Part shown: positions 1 through 14,575 of the stretch, one piece after another
Layout: each line of letters opens with the position of its first letter
How positions within the stretch are numbered: position 1 is the stretch's first letter
From: Balanoglossus misakiensis
Taxonomy: Eukaryota; Hemichordata
Direction of reading: 5' to 3'
NCBI GenBank assembly: GCA_040954595.2
Contig: CM082588.2
Location: forward strand, 1,488,001-1,552,000
Length of the DNA: 64,000 nt
Notes under the pieces: model-generated
What the model was told of the DNA's origin: nothing
Database searches by the model: none
Seen by the model: the letters and a program-made list of their open reading frames with translations, nothing else
Made by a program: the position numbers and the translations under genes

Positions 1-284
1 TGTGATCTTTTTCTGCTGCACTTCTGATGTCCGCCAGGTTTCCAAGAACAGGCCCCAAAAAACTGTCAACCTGACATGCTTTTAAAGCTTTTCTCCAAGA
101 TGTTTGGCTACTACGTGTCCCGTAGCAGTAGCCGTTGAATTCGTTTTCACAGGCTGCGTGATGATGGTGGTAAAATAGTAGTAGTAATAGTGAGTCTTAA
201 TCGTAGTAACTTTAGCAGTATTGACAACAGTACAGGTAACAGTAATGCAAAAATTTTTCAAGTGCTAGTGGTATGATCACAGTT

Positions 285-315
285 CATATATATATATGTG
301 TGTGTATATGTGTGA
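285..315. repeat. TA/TG dinucleotide microsatellite
   Basis: A run of alternating TA followed by TG dinucleotides of about 30 bp. It is a simple repeat with no sign of coding. Confidence 0.8.
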
Positions 316-2638
316 TGTTTATCAACTTCATCTGTTAGCAACAAACAAAAGCAATGAACTTGTATTTTACGGGGTATGGACTCGTCCGTAGCGATTCATG
401 AAGCAAAAAAGTCAACTCCTAAAAACGAGTTTTGGCCAAATCGCCACCCTCCAAATGATAGATTAGCAAACTAACCCATGGGTGGTGCGTACCTACCTGC
501 ATCGACAGAGTGCAAAACACTCAGCAACATGCTCAGGAAAACGAAGACCTCTAGACATACATGCATACATTTTCCGGGATAGTAATGGATAAAATTCATC
601 CTCATTTTTACTGTGTGCGATCAACTGGCCGACTAAACTGAACACCTTGATTTCTTCATGACTACATCAGAGTTATCGACCAACTGTGCCTTTAATACAT
701 AAAGCATCTATACACCCCAAACAAGGTGCATTCCTTTTTTTCGTCAATGCATTTGGACAGATGGGATTTTGTGCAATCCATAAATGAAATTCTATGAACT
801 TACTGCATTTACTCTATCAGAACTGTTTTGTAAATTAAACAATAACACAAGTGAATAGCATGCTGTCAGCCATGGGGGTGTTTCAATTCACGAATATGAA
901 CGTACACACGAACAGGAAATGACATCATGCATTCAAGTTACTGTACCACTGCTTTGTTAAATCAGAATGTTCATGAGAAATGAAGTATGCACAAATTCAT
1001 ATTCTATTGATTTTCTTCTGAATGTTCATGAAAGCATTGTTCATACTAAGAATCCTTGCTTGTGTGAGAAGTTTAAGTGAAATGTAAATATTTGTATTAG
1101 ACAATATCCTTTTCAAATACGGGTTGAGTTTAGCTCATATATCAAATGTACAGTTGCCAGTTATGCTTATGGCAATGAAATGATTGTAACGTCGAATGCG
1201 AACCCAGACGACTAGTGTGTAAGGTGAAGGTAATATTCACGTCAACCAACAGCAGTCATAGGAAAATACTACGGATATATAAGCATTAAGATTTAGGTGA
1301 AACTTTCAACGTTACTGGGTTCTCAAGTAAAACTTTCCTGCTTAATGAATTATTGGAAACAAAGTTGCTATAATTTTACTACTGTCAAGCTGGTGTCCAT
1401 GTCAAGTTATGCAGATGTTGTTTCCTCTGCACGGTTATGCTCAGGGTTTGGCTGAATGCATTTTAATCCAGTCTCCTCTACATTAATCTTTGCAAATTAG
1501 AATTGCCGACGAACTGTGGCTGGGTTTCCTTCACCCACTTTCCCTCACCTCAGAGCTTGCTGTAAAGAAATAAAGCAAGTGGTTTTCTGAGAATTCTCTG
1601 AGAATGTTCCATTCTCCCTTGACCAAATACATGACATCCGTTGCTGTCGCGAATGCGTGAACACACCGTGTTTACAAAGTCCTTTGCTATATACCTTTAT
1701 TGATTTGTAGTCGGATGTTAAATGTTTCCACTACCGAATACGCTTTTGAGACTGCAACATGATGTTAACAAAACCCAGTCGGTTATGTATGTTGTCTTAG
1801 TAAATCCCAACACCTTAAAAGAAATCAGTGAACAATTAGGGATATGTGCCTCTCCCCCCTTTAGAAAGAATTTCCTCGGGCGTCCTTTTAACGGCTTCTT
1901 AAGTGTGAAATTATTTCCGTTCATTGAAGTGTATCCAATTCATTTACAATAGAAAAACACTAAAGCATCTATAACATTCATATTTTGTGAGTACTTTATT
2001 GACAAACCTAATTTTAAGTCTTGAGTATCCTATCTTTGACAAAATTCTTTCTGAGCCTGATGGTCATATTTATAGTTAAAATCAAGATATTTGCTTCAAC
2101 ATTTCTTATCAAGGGTTATTTATGTTGCAATCCTATAAGTTGCGAGTTGCACTTTTACTTTGAAAATGGACTGGATCCATGTATAGGAAGAATAGGGCTG
2201 AGTCTAATTGCCAACTGTCAGAAAGACAAGTTTCACCGTTGAGGGGGCTCGGACTGCCCATACCATGTTTTTAATTTTAGATAAGCCAGTTTGATAATGT
2301 GCTCTGCCTATATCCATAACAACAGAAAATGTTAAAGTCATTGGTGCTCTGTGTTTTGACTTTTACTGGATAGCTATGCTCTATTTTGTGATCAACTGCT
2401 ATGTCACGGAAAAAAGTTTTTGGAAAAACTTCAGAAGCAGAGACCTCTTCTCTTACTTAGTTACTAGCGCCTTCTACGGTGTCGCTGGATCAAACTTGCT
2501 GTCAGAGACAAGAACATACAGTATTAAACTTCTGAATCAGCTATCTTTATCAAAAACATTCCTGCCACCCTACTCATATTATATTATACTGGAGAAAATC
2601 GCAGAAAACCCTGTTCTTTCAACTATGTGTATTTGTTT

Positions 2639-2683
2639 TAAGATACGACACGCAAGATACGAACTGTAACGTGTCGTATCTTA
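2639..2683. repeat. Perfect 14-bp inverted repeat (hairpin)
   Basis: TAAGATACGACACG at 2639-2652 is followed after 17 bp by its exact reverse complement at 2670-2683. The loop contains a further partial copy (AAGATACGA). This could be a cruciform, a transcript hairpin or the remains of a mobile element end. No target-site duplication is visible, so its nature is unknown. Confidence 0.7.
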
Positions 2684-3097
2684 TGAAAAATCGCAAGGTG
2701 TGGCGCCGACTTGGGTGTCGTTACTGTGAGTGATTACTATGATACGAGTGTTTCCGGATCCTAATAATGTCAACAATGTGAAATTTGGTTTTTCATTTAT
2801 CATTTTCTGTCATTTTGACCCGTTTTATAAATCCTAGTGTATTTTGCCAAGATAAACAGCACCCGAAAAAGCTACCGGGGAGACACTAATATATGTACAC
2901 ACATTAGTTTCCCAAATATTTACGTATAAAAAGATGGAAACATAGTAAATGTCATGTTGGATTTTTCACGTGTGTTATAAAAAAAAACATTTTGTTGATA
3001 ACGTTTTGTCTCTTGCGAAAAGTGAAAAGAACCAGTTTAAATGTGTCAGAGTAGAATCTTTGAAAGTGACAAATGTTGTCCACATTTGATTACAGTG

Positions 3098-3121
3098 ACA
3101 TTAAATTTTAAAATTTAATGT
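3098..3121. repeat. Perfect 24-bp AT palindrome
   Basis: The 24 bases are their own reverse complement, with arms ACATTAAATTTT and AAAATTTAATGT and no spacer. This is a directly visible palindrome in an AT-rich context. No function is assigned. Confidence 0.7.
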
Positions 3122-6107
3122 AACAGCAGGTGTGTGTATTCAGTATTCTCTCCAATTGTATACGGTTTGCCAAGTTCTTACAGTTCTCATCTTCAGAGCA
3201 ATTTCCTTTGAGAATTTTTGAGTAATAGCTCATTACATAACGTGATATTATTGTGTTATCAAGTTATTAATAATTAATGTTCATGCATAACCAGATAACA
3301 TTGCTTTCTGTCTTTCCACACTGTTTGAAGCTTCTGTGTCTTTTCGCCATGTTTACTGCAGGTGTGGACATCATGCAATGTTCAATAGTCTGTCCGAACT
3401 AACAGTGTGAACTCCAGGACTTTTTTGGCGCCATGTTTAATTTGATTTCCTGGTACTGATAGACCATTTTCCAAACTTTACAAGACACTGCGAGATCTCG
3501 CGTGGCTAGGCAAATTTATACGGAAGGACTTTCTCATGTGACACACTATATAGGACTAACAACATATGGCCCATCGTGTTATGGTACAAGGGTTACAATT
3601 TTTGTTAAACTCTAGTTTCATGCAAAGCTTCAGTTGTATCATTTGGCTAGCAACCCGTTGCTAGGGTAAATAACCAATTGTCGCAAGATGTTGCAATTAG
3701 GGGAAAATCATCTATTTCAGAGCATGCACTCTATCATTGAGCCATATTCAGCGAGCAGACAGTGTGTTCCAAATTAATGGCTATATTTATATGGTCATTT
3801 CCTCTGTAAGTAGCTGTGAACGAGGTTGTGATACCATTCAAAGGATGATTATTAATTTTCACCAGAGGTAAAAGCATGGATTAACTGTTGACAGCAATAA
3901 ACTATGTGATCCAAAGCTTCATCTAGCTTACATGTTACACAAATTGTGCCCTTCTCGTAAATGTTATGTCTCAGTGCCCAGACAAATTAAGCCGGTTTAG
4001 TCAAAAGAGCGTTGTCGTGTAAAAGAGAAAGGTGGCCTGTTGCTAGTGGAACATACACTAGAGCTAAGTGCGAAATGTCATTGAGAAAACCTGTGACGTC
4101 TGATCTCTGTGATACCATGTATGCCACAGCTGTAAGGAAAACCTGGGTGTTAGATTGTCACAGAAAGTGTTAATTGACCAACGCGAACACTGATTGGGAA
4201 CTTATCCTTGTAAAGTTGTTATATATACCAATTTTGAGACATATTTAGCCAAGTTTGAACACTTCATATTGTGTACCGAACACTCAGGGGAAGGAATTGA
4301 CGGCATCTGCTTGTGGAAGGTACTGGACAATTATGACTGGCAAATTCTGAATAGATAGCTGATCAAAACATTGTGTCCATGATCTTTTCCTGTTTTTAAC
4401 TAAATGACATCCCTGGGAATTTCCAACATCTTACACAAGAAAAGTCCCACAGCAGTTGTGCGGAACCATAAACCATGAACTGTCAATACAACTTTTTCTG
4501 TTGCATCTTTGTCGAGAGCTTTGTACACTTGCTACAAATAAAACTGGGTTGGTACAGGGGCGCTAGAACGGTTGGGAACTTTAATTAGTGTTGTATTTAC
4601 GATGTACATTTACTACTGTGCCGGTATTTATCCTCACCCAATCTACCTCTCTCTGCAATATCCCTACATTTCCATGAAATAGGAAGATTGGAGAGTTTCT
4701 GGATGAAAAAAACCCACACACAGCAGGGGGCTGATGAATGTCCACCATAAAACGCTAATTGCCTCGCCGGTTTCAAAGACAGGAAATTTGCAAGGGAACT
4801 TGATCAGGACTGCGGAGGTTGATTACTTTTCTCTGTGGCTTTAATTGCCCCGGTAGTTGATGAGAGAGATTAACAACGCAAAGTCTGGAGCGCTGCTGGA
4901 ATTCCCATTGGTGGCTCACAGCGTGATGTTTTGCCTTCGCTAATTACAGTCTCCCACCATATGTCGTCAGTAATTGTTCGCGACAATTTAGGGTGTTGAG
5001 TTGCTGGTGGGCATTCAGCAGACAACTATAAACTGAAATGACTGGGTAGTCCCATAACCAGATTCCGAGTGAAGAACATGTACCAAGCATTTGTGTTTGA
5101 CATAAAGTTCGATAATAAAGAAATCTTGCACCATTGGCACATGTGTAAAAGATGATCGTCGGCCTTTAACATAACAATATGTTAGCCATTGACCCCTATA
5201 TGAAATACACTGCATCGTGCGTCATTTGAAAGTTTCACATTTGAAAGTTTGACATTTGTTTATGCTCATGTGCTTGAAGATCATTGACGCAGCTTTGAAT
5301 TGAACGAAAACTATACTAATTTCACTTCGAATCCTTGTAAACAAACATTACCATTTCCGATATTGTGAATTTTGGTGATCCATCTTAGCAATACCATATG
5401 GTATGGTGATGAGAATTGCCCATCAAGAATAAAAAATATGATATATGAAATCAGAAACATTTATTACATGGCCATTAATCAACTATGCTGTGTGTGACCG
5501 GTACAGCATGCCTTTGTGTTATGTTTGCGAGACTTTCAACACTTAATGGAACTACAGGTACACCAGGTAAAAACACGTGCTGTCCAGATCACGTGACCCC
5601 ATCAAGAAACGGGTAAATCACTCCTGTCAGGTTCGTACCGCATGACGAGAAATTATCTCTGCAGTGATTCATACATTACAAGAAAATGATGGCCATAAGC
5701 TTTCGTTAATGAGCTAAGAACCACATCCCTACCACTGTGCTTTTGAGTAAACGACCAGTAATTTCACATAGCAATGGTTGCCACCTGGCATGCAGGCGAA
5801 ACCAGTACCTATAAAAACGCTGTGTCTTGCAATGATGCATAGGAAAATGTTACCATTCCATGCAAACATGCAGACATAGCATCATTGACAGAATGTATAA
5901 GTTTAAAACTTTTAATATTCAAATGTTGTTCAAGCAAGAGACTGCAGGTATTGTTGTAAGTTGACATTAATTTTCCATCCCCAAAGTTTTCATTCCATTT
6001 GAATTCATACGTGTTACATGTCGGGTCTTGCGATATACATGTAAAGAGCTTTAGTTATATATGACTAATATCGTGTTCGATTCCTTCTTCTTGTTTCTGC
6101 TGATAAC

Positions 6108-6136
6108 GTATTAACAGTGGCTGATACTGTTAATAC
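6108..6136. repeat. Perfect 11-bp inverted repeat
   Basis: GTATTAACAGT at 6108-6118 is followed after 7 bp by its exact reverse complement at 6126-6136. It is a small stem-loop-capable site in non-coding DNA and has no other context. Confidence 0.65.
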
Positions 6137-6870
6137 ATTGATCTAAATTATGTCCTGGGGGTGTATTTTTATTTCTGTGCTTTCTACCGCTGTGTGCTTA
6201 ATTGCATCCTCATTCTTTGATTCGTGATGTCGTTTTGCGACACAAGTACAGTTGCCATGACTACTCAAATCGCAATCCTCACATGTTGAGTCTATAGCTA
6301 ACATTCAATTCCCTCTCATGAGCTTACTATGACCGGTATTCAGTACAGGCAAATTGAAATCCCGGTATTACATTTTTTGTGAATAAATAAGATTCTACAT
6401 CTCCTTTCTCTTATTTTTTTGCAATTAAACTGTCAGTGTTGTGTAACAGTAATAAATCAAAGACACCAGCTGTGATCGAAATCAAAAACTCGAAATTAAA
6501 TACTGGAAATCAAAAACTGAACCAAGCAGAAGAGAAGCATATGTTACTAAGCAATGCCAATTAATCTCTCGTCGCATTGCAATGTGATCAAGAGCTTGAG
6601 CGATATGAAGGGTTGACGATGCGTTGATTGAATTCTTTTGTTTCATAAATATATGTAGATGTATGTTATTCTTCTTAGGACAGATGCCATATTGCATGTT
6701 ACCTGCATGAGTTTTTTCAAAGCCATCAAAGACAGCTAGAGAAACCAGCAAAAAACTCCAACTCATAAGTCTGTATCTTCTCATTGAGTTTAGGAAAATA
6801 GAAAGCGTTTGAAACTATTTGGGGATAATTTTCTGCTTCATGTTCACCAACAGATCCCCAGAGAGTCTCT

Positions 6871-6930
6871 TAGACAGGTAGATAGACAGATAGACAGATG
6901 GACAGAAAGACAGACATAAGAGACAGACAG
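6871..6930. repeat. GACA/GATA microsatellite
   Basis: An imperfect tetranucleotide tract alternates AGAC, AGAT and ACAG units over about 60 bp. It is non-coding and of simple-sequence type. Confidence 0.75.
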
Positions 6931-9900
6931 AATGGCGTCATTTCAAGAAATATTCGCAACCAGAATTCGCAATTAGGGCCAAACCTACATGTACTTGCAT
7001 TTACTGCTTTCAATTCGAAAGAATCCATTTCCCTCCAACACGCTATTTAACCGATTTAATCCAAAAATTCAAACGGCGTAATTACCATCATGAGTGTGTG
7101 AACGTTTTGAAATCTCACAAAAGAAAATGCTTTCAAATGTAATCTTTTTTTATATAACGGTGATTATTTCTAAGGTCACCAGTGGTTGGTACCACGTGAA
7201 TGAATTATCTTGTCTAGCCTCTCCACAACAACAAAACTATCCTGTGAGTGTCAAATTTTTCTAGCACTGTCAACAGACGTGTGCTTGATGAGTTTTCATT
7301 TTAATCCTTCAATGGACCAATTTGCCGTTTATTAGAGGCTGCTCTAAACTCCAGAGATAAGCCATTCACTGGTTTAAAATGATTGCATATTTTCTGCGTC
7401 ACAGCAAACGAAGAGAGAAATGACTCCATTTTCAAAAAGAATATCAGCAATTTAAACTATTTCACCACGCTCTTGTGGCCACGCGGGTATTCATACAGTT
7501 TTCTGAAATGCCTCTCTGCAGAACAATGCAAACCAATATCGATTTTTAAAGAACTTGTAAATGAGACATTTAACGTGTTCGGCGTGTTTGCACATTTTGT
7601 TGGATAATCGATTTTTACTTAATGTAGCAGTATTGAGGACTATTTCACCTCCTCAACCGATAGTTAGTTGGAAAGGAACGTCGAACTACTAATAATGCAT
7701 AACAAATACTCAGAGAGAAAGGGCTTGTTTAATTTCTGACCAGCCGCACCTCTAAATCGACATGTTTTACCTTTCCTAATTAAGTCGAAATGAACAGATT
7801 TTTTAATATTCAGGGTGCACCCATCTCAATCAGACAGGTAGAAATGATCTATATGTAGTCTTGCTGTTGTTTGTCATTATATGAAACTCAATAATATGTT
7901 TCTGTATAGATAATATTATAATTTTCACCTCATGCACATTTCCCGGCTTGGTGTCTACAATTATCATGTAGAGCTATCGTTGAATGTCTCGAACACTGCT
8001 AACCCGCGGACTTTGTAACTGAAACGAAAGTATTCAGCTACACTGAAACACACATGTTAATTGTTTGTCATTTGACATACAACAAGACAAACAGCCTTCC
8101 ATCAAGACTGAACAGGTTGACAGATCAAAGCTATAAAAAACATTTTAATTATTCGAGGTCAAACAGAAAAAAATATGTTTATTGTTATACCAGTAAATAT
8201 ACCTGTCCTTGCTTATAATTAGTCTCCCGTGAAATAAATAAGACCCAGCACATGTTGTGCACATATTCTCTTGGGTGCTGAATGTGCGTAGTATAACGCT
8301 GTTGCTGCAGTGAATGTAAGTTGTTTACTCATTTTGATTTTGCCAATTAGCTTACCCATATAATATTTTAATCTCGAGGAAAATGACTGTTATCATTTTG
8401 TTTGTAAAATCGGGTGTGTTAATTTACATCGACATCAAAAGTAAACAAACACCATCTGGTGAAAACTTTGGAATTCTGAACACATTTCGATCCCTTTGGC
8501 GTCATCCTGTGTGGACAATATACTCCAACACTCAGGGTCATAAAGGGACCTGTGTTCAATTATCGGAAACTCCCTTTCATCTAACATTCACAACATTTTG
8601 CAGCAAACTCTGATTGATTACTTCCTCCAAATAACGTTGTTCGCGTGACAGTTCATTGCCATTGCAATTTTATTTATCTTTGTTGTGGTCCTGTTTTTCT
8701 GAGTTCGGACACCTAATCGTTTTGTTTAATTTGCCGAATGCGCTACCCTAAAATAAATGTTTGTCCCCAGGGAATGGAATCAATTAGGGTCGTCGAGTCC
8801 TGGCATCGCGGTCGACGTTACTCGTAAATTTGGCTGTCGGTTGAGACGAGGGAAACATGCAAAATGGAATGTCCATCACACCTTTGAGTGTTTAAGAGAG
8901 GACCTCACAGTAGAAGAAGTGTTGTAATGACTGTATCGCTTTCAAGTTGTCTAGTTTGACACTTCAACTAAACCACGCACAGAAAGTGCAGCATTTTCAA
9001 TAATTGCACACGGAAAACTTCTCCTTCAAATGCGCAGTAGACCACTTAAATTGAAATGTTCAATGAAAGCACTAATGACCATCATCGAATATTCTACTTA
9101 CATACAGACAACATTTTCTGCTTTTCCAACATTTTAGCACCGAGTGAATTGGCGATGTAGCACTTAACACGCGCGAATATGCACCGCTTTTAAGGTTCTT
9201 TTAATGTCAGCAGTTTTTGTTCCTAATGACATCAGGCGGCTGGAATGTCTCCTTGTCTGGCGCTAGAAGCAGCAAAGTTAAGGCCTATAGCACTATTAAT
9301 GCAGTGCTTCCAGCGTTTTCTTCGGGCTGGGTGCAGGTGATTGTTAAGAATTGCCTTGTGGTCACGGAATGAGTTTGTACTTTCATTGGTATACGCATGC
9401 AGTTGGGTGGGTTATCCGTATGACATATATATTGTTGTGCCTATAAGCATTATGAGTGCCTGAACACTTTGTGTGCATCAAGGATAAGGCAACATAGCAC
9501 ATGTAAAGCACAAATTCAAATTCCTGTGGAAATTTTCTCTTGAACCTGCACGTCTGAAATACATATCCATTACCCCAACTGCATTAAGCAGTGTTATCCC
9601 GGCAGACAAGCAAAATAATAAAAAAAAGATCGAAGATGATTCCCTCTGTGGATAATTGCAGCATGGCATCTTTTATTATTGTTGCACACCTGATTAAAAC
9701 TGGTGTCCCCAGCTGTTAAAACATGGAGTACTTTCCATATAACCTGTCGATGGTACTTTAGAGTGAGCGAACAATGATAACCTATATGCGCCATGAGTAA
9801 TGCATCATCCGTAATGCATGCACGGACTCAGATCTGAAGTTGCATTGTAGATTGCAGACAGCATACATACACACATGCATGCATATGTTCATGTCACTTA

Positions 9901-12900
9901 CACTTGGAGAGGTGTGTGCATGTGTGGTGTGTTGTATGTTTTCGAATAATGAAATGCATACTAAAAAGGTCAGCTTGCCCAGTTATAAACCACATTACAT
10001 TTACTGGTACAATTTAACCAGGGGCAACGACCATGTAGTTTAATAATTAGTACTTTTTCCAAGCATTTTCTAAGTAGAAACTTCATGGCATCCTTGTATC
10101 TTTGCATGCGATATTACACTTGTGTACCGACCCTTTGTGCCTGCGAACATGTTTGATTGAATCTGGAGCTGTAATCATATTACACTACACAAGAGAATTA
10201 AATTTGTAGATTCGTGTATTCGTTTAGTCAATTACTGTTGGAGTCTCTCAAGATTGTGTTGCCTATGGCGACACTTCACTGGCTACCATGGAGTGTTTTC
10301 TAATAAACATATACTTTCAGTGTTTGATATTTCTGTCACACAATTGAGGCCATGTATCAGTTAGGATAGCAAGACCCATTTACTGAATGTTTCGTTTCTT
10401 CTTTGTGATAAAAAATCGCAGTAGAAGTATTGTCTTGATTTTAGACACCTGCATATCTTTATCTAATGTAACTGACACTGCCTATGAAAAGAAAACTGTC
10501 ATTCAAGCAGGCCCCTGGTCATGTAAAGATACCACAAAAGTAGATTTCTCGCATTTTAACAGTAGATTCTAATCTGTGTTTTTGCTGAATGTAATGGAAC
10601 ACTAGTTCAGGATAGTGTGCTCATGGTATTGGCCATGACAAAAGATCTTTAAACTAATAAGTGAGCTTTTGCAAAAGTGTCTACTACATTTTAAAACCTT
10701 GAATTCCTTAAAACATCTATGAAGAAAAGACATTTTTCAAACCATTCCACATTTTTATCAAAGTTTCAAGATCTTAGTTTGATCATGGTCCATTTTACCA
10801 TGTGAAATTTTCATCACTCTCCTAGGTAGCAATACCCTATTTGAGGTAGGGAAATTTGACTGCCCCGGTGAAAATAACATTTCAGTTTACATCCACAAAT
10901 CCAGTTTATAAATTAAATTGCATCTGCCTTGATTAGATGGGTTGGATGAAGACGCCATATTTGCCTATATAGTGCTGAAACCCGTTGGCAATGTAGATCT
11001 GTTACCGGATTCAATAATTTTGTTTGCGAGCATCAGCTTCGTGCGGAACATTTGTAAAGTTAACATTGTTGTTTTGTACGTGCCTCTGGTGGTACATACG
11101 AAGATTAAATAGTCTGTGCATTGCAAGGCCTTTCCGCTATTTCCCTTACTTTCATCGCGAAACGTTCGACAATCATCGCTGCCCTTAAACTTTTGAATTT
11201 CCTACCTGTTCAGAAACCATATCTCGGTGAACATTGATTGACACAAGCTCAGACACAATCTATTGATCAGGGTTAATTACCAGCAGATTGAATGGACATT
11301 ATGTTTCACGATGAACATCTGCTTCATATACAACATTTGTCCTTCCTTTTCAAAAGAACACAATAGAGTGATTTATTACAACCCAATTATTTGATGTTAG
11401 TTAGTCCTTCAGTAGCTCACTTGTAATGATTAATTTAGGAATGTTTAGTGTGATATAAGCATAATCATCTGCCATTGAGCAACTTCGCCCTTGGTATATC
11501 AAGCATGTTACACAAACTATATTTAGAAACTGCCATTTTCACCTTCGTTTGCCTTGCAAGTTAATGACACCAATTCTCCATGTAGAACATAAGCCTTGTA
11601 CGAAGTGAAAAGTTTCTAAAAACACAGCATTATTCCAAAAACTGTCATGTGTTTAAAATAATTTCAGTGTAGTCACCCATGCTGAATGGAAATTTCTTTT
11701 GTGATATTATTCTATGATCCTGCCATCAGGCAAAAAAAACAATTAACATGGTAGGAGCTATTTTGGGATAATTGCATGTAGATATATGCGTAAATATTTT
11801 TCGTATCTGCTGTACGGTACATGTTTTATTTTGTTTAAACTTGTGACTTTTACCTCAAATACAACAAAACATTTAGCGCTTTATTCATATGTAATTATCT
11901 CTAAATAATTCCAATCAAGTTTTAGTATTTGATTGTGTTCGCAGACATCAGAATTAACAAACACATGGATGCCACAGTTGCCCCCAATTTGGGATCACAG
12001 TTCTTCCTAAGTGACCTCCCTCCAGATCGCATTTAAACCTTTCACCCCTTTTTAATTCTGTCACACTGCCTTGTGCCTTTGGTATTGCCTGTATTGGTTA
12101 CTGAGTGAGACAAGCCTATCATCCTTAACAGTCTCAGTTTGTGAGTACTGAGAGATCGATATAATTGAGCGTATTATATTATATGTTAACCTTTGTGCAC
12201 CCAGAAACAAACTCTTCTACTGAACGATTATTTTTAGAAATAATACTGTACGTACAAAAGGGCGAAATGTTCATTTATTGTTCATTGTGTATGAAAGAAA
12301 TGAACCTACTTGCCACTGCATTTTAAACAAAATATCAAGAAGAATTAATTATTGAACACAACACTTATAATTTAAAAAATAATTAAAACAAAACAAAACA
12401 GTCGTCTGGTCCCAAATATTGTAGACACTGCGCAAAATGAAAACGTGCTTCGAATAACTGATCAAAACTAAAAGAAATATGGTCATTAAATTTTAGAAAC
12501 ACACCAGAGTCTAATTTTATCGTTTATAGTGACTGAACTATTTTAGAATGTAATTTTCCCTGCAGAGGCATTCGTCAACATATGGTGTGCTGTACTGTCT
12601 GCACAATGGACATGCTTTAAGTATGAGTTTAGGGTTGTAACCCTCTTGACTGTGGCTGACCATACAGCCTTATATGCAATTTTTTGGTTGAGAATATGTA
12701 TTTCGTGACTGTAGAAGTGTGAGTTTGTGAGAATTATCACTGGTACTACAAACGATGCTGTTTTCGGGAGGCGAGGTTTTCAGTCATATTATTTATTCAC
12801 ACTGCATGAACTAAAAGGCAGGACACTGACAAAAACAACATTAATGAAGAATTTTCAATTCTTTGAAGCCATAGATTAAAGCCTGCGAGAGATTGGCTTG

Positions 12901-14332
12901 CAAACTGTGCTAAAATTGTTATAAAATCATCATTCTATTTCAAATGTGGCGCCAACGTTCTTGGATTCCTCTCTGAAGCACTGCGTTCTTGTTATCAAAT
13001 TTAATAAAAACGAGCAACCCATTTGGTGTTTTGTGTTGAGTCTTGTTACATAAATGGCTTTTCAATACAACAGAACTCTCAGTGTAAGATAAATCACCAC
13101 CATTGCAGGGAAAGATGGTGACGATAAAAGCATGATTAAAGTGAGGATGAAATATAACTTCACTTTAAATCACCGGGCCATTGCATGATTTGGAGTGAGA
13201 ATTTCTCTTTAAAATTTGTGTTGGATTCAATTATAGTGACCATTTTTTCCAGGCACAATAAACCCGGTTTAATGGCAGAGAGAATGTGATTTATTTAATG
13301 ATCAAACACATTATGGTATGTTTTGATTTCGCGATTTTTCTTTTGCCGCCACGCATGTGATATGTTGTACCCATTTTCGTTTGAGATACAACCCACGAAT
13401 TTATTACTCCTCCAGGTCGCAAGTCCCCAACGACGTATGAAATTTGCATGTCCGATGTACAAGTTTCATGACGTCTGATCGTTACTAATAAGCTAACTCA
13501 CCATTCCAGCATTTAATGACGATTTTGCGTAGTGTGTTTCCATAGAAACGCAATCTAGAAAATAGGGCCTGGATCCTGTGAGAGGAAATGTTAAAATCAA
13601 CTCGTATTTTACTTGATTTGAAGTCAGTCCTACCCTACCATTTCACGTAGCAAGGAGGTTAAAACAACGCACTCAATCAAATCCTGAGCACTCAATCAAT
13701 CAAAAACTGAACGTTTGGTACACAGAACCGAATTACTGAAAACAAAGCCAAAAGTTACAGCTAATGTCCCTTTAATATTTCATAGATGAAGACCTCACAG
13801 AATGTCAAACAACAAAGTGATTTCCTCTTATGACCTCTCAGCCCACATATTAAATTGGCATGATTTTTTTCCTTAACTAGAATTTGTGTCTGTTTCATTA
13901 AAAGAGTGACATATCCAAGTAATAAATCAAATTCTCAACGTTCGTCATCTCTCTGGAGAATCATAAATGCAATGCTCAATTTGTCCGCCATTCCTGCAAA
14001 CATTCTGTCCTTTGTCATGATTTCATAATATTGCAATTAAAAACAGGGCTGAAGGAAAACATGACACGTGCAGTGATATAGATGGACATGTGACGGTATA
14101 TTGCCTTTGGCAAAACAATTTCTTCACAATCATTGCATTCATATGTGAGGAGGGGGAACGTTCTGTTGACAATAAATCTCCACTTTATTAAAAAAATTGT
14201 TCTGTTTGCCTGCCATGGTAACGAGACGCTGAAACCTGAAGAATAAAAATGTTAAAGTATGACATTACGTGTAGTACATGTATTCCTTTTTAAAAGTAAA
14301 GATTGAAAAAAGTTTTGCTCGTGCAATCTTTC

Positions 14333-14575
14333 ACCCTGGAATGAACTGCATGAAATATTAGCTTTTACTTGGTTGGTTTGCTAGAAGTGGTCTCAAAAAG
14401 TTTAACTATCTTTCATTACCTTACCCTGGAATGAATTGTATGAAATAGCTTTTGCTTGGTTGGTTTAGAAGTGGTCTCAAAAAGTTTAACTATCTTTCAT
14501 TACCTTACCCTGGAATGAATTGTATGAAATAGCTTTTGCTTGGTTGGTTTAGAAGTGGTCTCAAAAAGTTTAACT
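14333..14575. repeat. Tandem repeat, unit 84-90 bp, about 2.8 copies
   Basis: The unit starts at ACCCTGGAATGAA and recurs at 14333, 14423 and 14507. The first period is 90 bp and the second 84 bp. Copies 2 and 3 are virtually identical. Copy 1 differs by small insertions and substitutions, so the last duplication is the most recent. The final copy is cut short after the AAAAGTTTAACT portion. No open frame runs through the array. Confidence 0.85.

Larger units (their letters stand above)
1..14332. other. Gene-free stretch, 14 kb
   Basis: I find no coding exon I can support here. The open frames are all under 101 codons, lack recognisable motifs and have stop-rich surroundings. The stretch holds a TA/TG microsatellite, a GACA/GATA microsatellite, three small perfect inverted repeats (listed separately) and many AT-rich runs. 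It could be intergenic DNA or the intron of a larger gene. Patches with TAAT cores and balanced composition, for example near 4,740-4,980 and 9,150-9,350, could be regulatory, but nothing in a single sequence proves this. Confidence 0.55.
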
